Assembly: GCF_000003815.2 (NCBI RefSeq)
Contig: NW_023365789.1
Coordinates: forward strand, 33,356-97,355
Direction: 5' to 3'
DNA: 64,000 bases
From: Branchiostoma floridae
Lineage: Eukaryota > Chordata > Leptocardii > Amphioxiformes > Branchiostomatidae
Below the pieces are notes generated by a model. The model searched no databases. It had not been told where the DNA came from and was given only the letters and a program-made list of their open reading frames with translations. Both the position numbers and the translations under genes were made by a program. Below are positions 62,494-64,000 of the stretch, in pieces (positions within the stretch are counted from its first letter, which is position 1; each line of letters begins with the position of its first letter).

Positions 62494-63878
62494 TCACTTA
62501 GCTTTCGGCCTCTTCACAAAAGAATCTATCATCCTAACCAACTCCTCAAACAGCGCCCCCTTCCACGGGTCCTCGTCCTGACCTTTGGCCATGTTGATGT
62601 AGAGCAGTTGCGCCAAGGGGATGGACATGGGCCCGGGCGGCGGCCATGTTGTCTTCTCCAGCATCACGGGGATGATGGGAGTGTTCAGGTTCCGCGCAAG
62701 CGCCACTTCGTCCCTGCAGTTCTTCGACTCGGCGTAAGGGGGCGTCACGCAGCTAACAACGACCTGGACGTGAAATACGCAATAATATAATGATGATGAT
62801 AGATAGATATCAATCTCATGTGCGGTAGAATAGTGTAGATGGCTATGGTAAATCGTTGTGTTCACAGATAACTTACCGAGAAAATTTTATCCTGCGCAAA
62901 GATTATCATCTGATTTGTTTATATTTCCGTGCCCTACATGGGCGTCAGGTTGCCAAATTAACGTTACTATTGCATAGTATATACTCACTCACTCACTCAC
63001 TCTGTCTCTCTCATTCACACTCACTCTCACTTCCTCTCTCTCACTCACTCACTCACTCACTCACTCACTCACTCACTCACTCACTCACTCACTCACTCAC
63101 ATGTATCACTCACACGCACAAACAATCTCAGTTCTCTGTGGACATTAACCATGGCATGTGTCCGTACCTTGGCCCCCCTGATGCCCTTGTCCATCATCTC
63201 GTACAGACTGTCCCCTCCCCCCATCTGCTTGATGTCCATCCAGCAGCTGTAGCCTCGCTCCTGCAGGCGATCGTGCAGCAGCAGCACTTTGTCCTGGTGG
63301 TCCCACTGGTACGACAGGAAAACCGCATTGTGCTGCAGAAAGACAGAGTATGTTAACTGTAATGGTTTGTTTCTGTAGATTCTATGCCTTTGGTAATACT
63401 CTATATTGGCTCCCTTGCGTGCTGAAAATAATCAATTTGTCAATCAGGGTGAGTTAATTTCCATTCAGTGTTTCCTTTGCTTCTTGGCCGACCTACTCTT
63501 GAGTTACAACTAAGCAACTCATATGGCACTTTTTTTCACCTTTTTTGCCAAATTCGTTTGTTACAGACTCGTATAACACAGAGAGTGTTAGATTATATGA
63601 AATGTGACTATAAATGTCCCAAATGAAAGACGCGGTAGCGGTTTTTTTAGTGTAACGTTAAAGTTTGGACATAAAATTCTGGACACGTTTGCGTACATAA
63701 GTCGGACAATACTGTAAAAATCAGCAAACCGTAACTACAGACGGACCTGAATGGATATCTTGGAGATACTTACTCCTCCTGTAACTTCCGACCGGACCAT
63801 CGGCTGAACCCGAGCAGTGAGTGCCGAGGTTCTGGAGTCAGAAGAATCGCCCTTCGTAACCGCCACAGCACCTTCAGG
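62494..63878 (-). CDS. Gene C (3' part): TIR-domain end of an LRR-DD-TIR paralogue
   Basis: Three terminal exons of a gene running off the right edge: 63878-63774 (linker, PEGAVAVTKGDS), 63332-63168 (TIR first half, VFLSYQWDHQDKV) and 62763-62494 (TIR second half, VVVSCVTPPYAES, stop TGA). The TIR exon lengths (165 and 270 nt) and phases equal those of gene B, and residues are nearly identical; the linker exon is 105 nt against 99 in B. That B-like LRR and death-domain exons lie beyond the window is inferred from this match. The intron between the TIR exons carries an ACTC microsatellite, as in gene B, but lacks B's LINE insertion. The 3' flank (61020-62490) is homologous to that of gene B (16320-17780). 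Confidence 0.88.
62983..63100. repeat. ACTC/TCTC microsatellite in gene C TIR intron
   Basis: Two runs of actc, the longer ~18 copies (63029-63100), separated by a ctctct-rich part. Orthologous in position to 18266-18325 in gene B. Confidence 0.92.
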
Positions 63879-64000
63879 CTGGAAAATTGAGATTTGATTG
63901 TGCTGAAATCCGTCAATTGTATCGTTAGCAGTGCGATTACGTCAGTGACTCAATGGTATTACCGCCATAATGTCGATATTGTGTAGATCTGATTTTTCAC

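Noticed and set aside
62856-63356. 166-codon plus-strand frame rich in THSLTHS
   Set aside because: It covers the ACTC repeat and the antisense of the TIR exon of gene C.
1-64000. CRISPR array, bacterial operon or riboswitch
   Set aside because: Direct repeats here are minisatellites without unique equal-length spacers, and genes have spliceosomal introns.

Overview
The window is eukaryotic and intron-rich. I infer a cephalochordate (amphioxus, Branchiostoma-like). The signs are cytoplasmic leucine-rich-repeat (LRR) genes carrying death (DD), TIR and RIP-like kinase domains in a head-to-tail array, tRNA-derived SINEs, truncated non-LTR retrotransposons, and abundant MITE-like and minisatellite DNA. 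The species is not proven by the sequence.

All host genes lie on the minus strand, so transcription runs right to left. In that direction the window holds: the 3' end of gene C (TIR type, 62494-63878, continuing off the right edge); gene E (LRR-DD-kinase, 51043-55580); gene D (LRR-DD-kinase, 40496-44784); gene B (LRR-DD-TIR, complete, 17788-27338); and gene A (LRR-DD-kinase, 4913-10550). The first ~100 bases match the 5' flank of these genes, so another member probably starts just off the left edge. Every exon junction I give was checked for GT/AG sites and for phase continuity.

All four complete amino halves share the start MAAGLNLQPQ, one large LRR exon and a death domain split over two exons. 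They have no signal peptide and no membrane segment. What follows the death domain differs: a RIPK/IRAK-like non-RD kinase over seven exons in A, D and E, or a two-exon TIR domain in B, with the same TIR exons in C. The LRR exon contains a 138-bp (46-residue) tandem dimer present 2, 4, 5 or 10 times. Its copies differ mainly at the LxxLxIxxN concave-face positions. I read this as a sensor family with repeat-number and surface diversification, a common death-domain adaptor and interchangeable outputs. Ligand and signalling roles are inference.

The 6-13 kb between genes has no convincing host gene. It is built from dispersed repeat families in a similar order in each gap: a ~400-bp family near the 5' ends, a ~390-bp tandem family, 41-bp, 53-bp and 66-bp minisatellites, and conserved 3' flanks. 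Several insertions can be dated against empty paralogous sites: a 963-bp piggyBac-like element (TTAA), a 153-bp MITE (9-bp duplication), a SINE (10-bp duplication), a 64-bp LINE tail (5-bp duplication) and two CR1/L2-like LINE tails. A 5'-truncated LINE reverse transcriptase lies antisense in the TIR intron of gene B.
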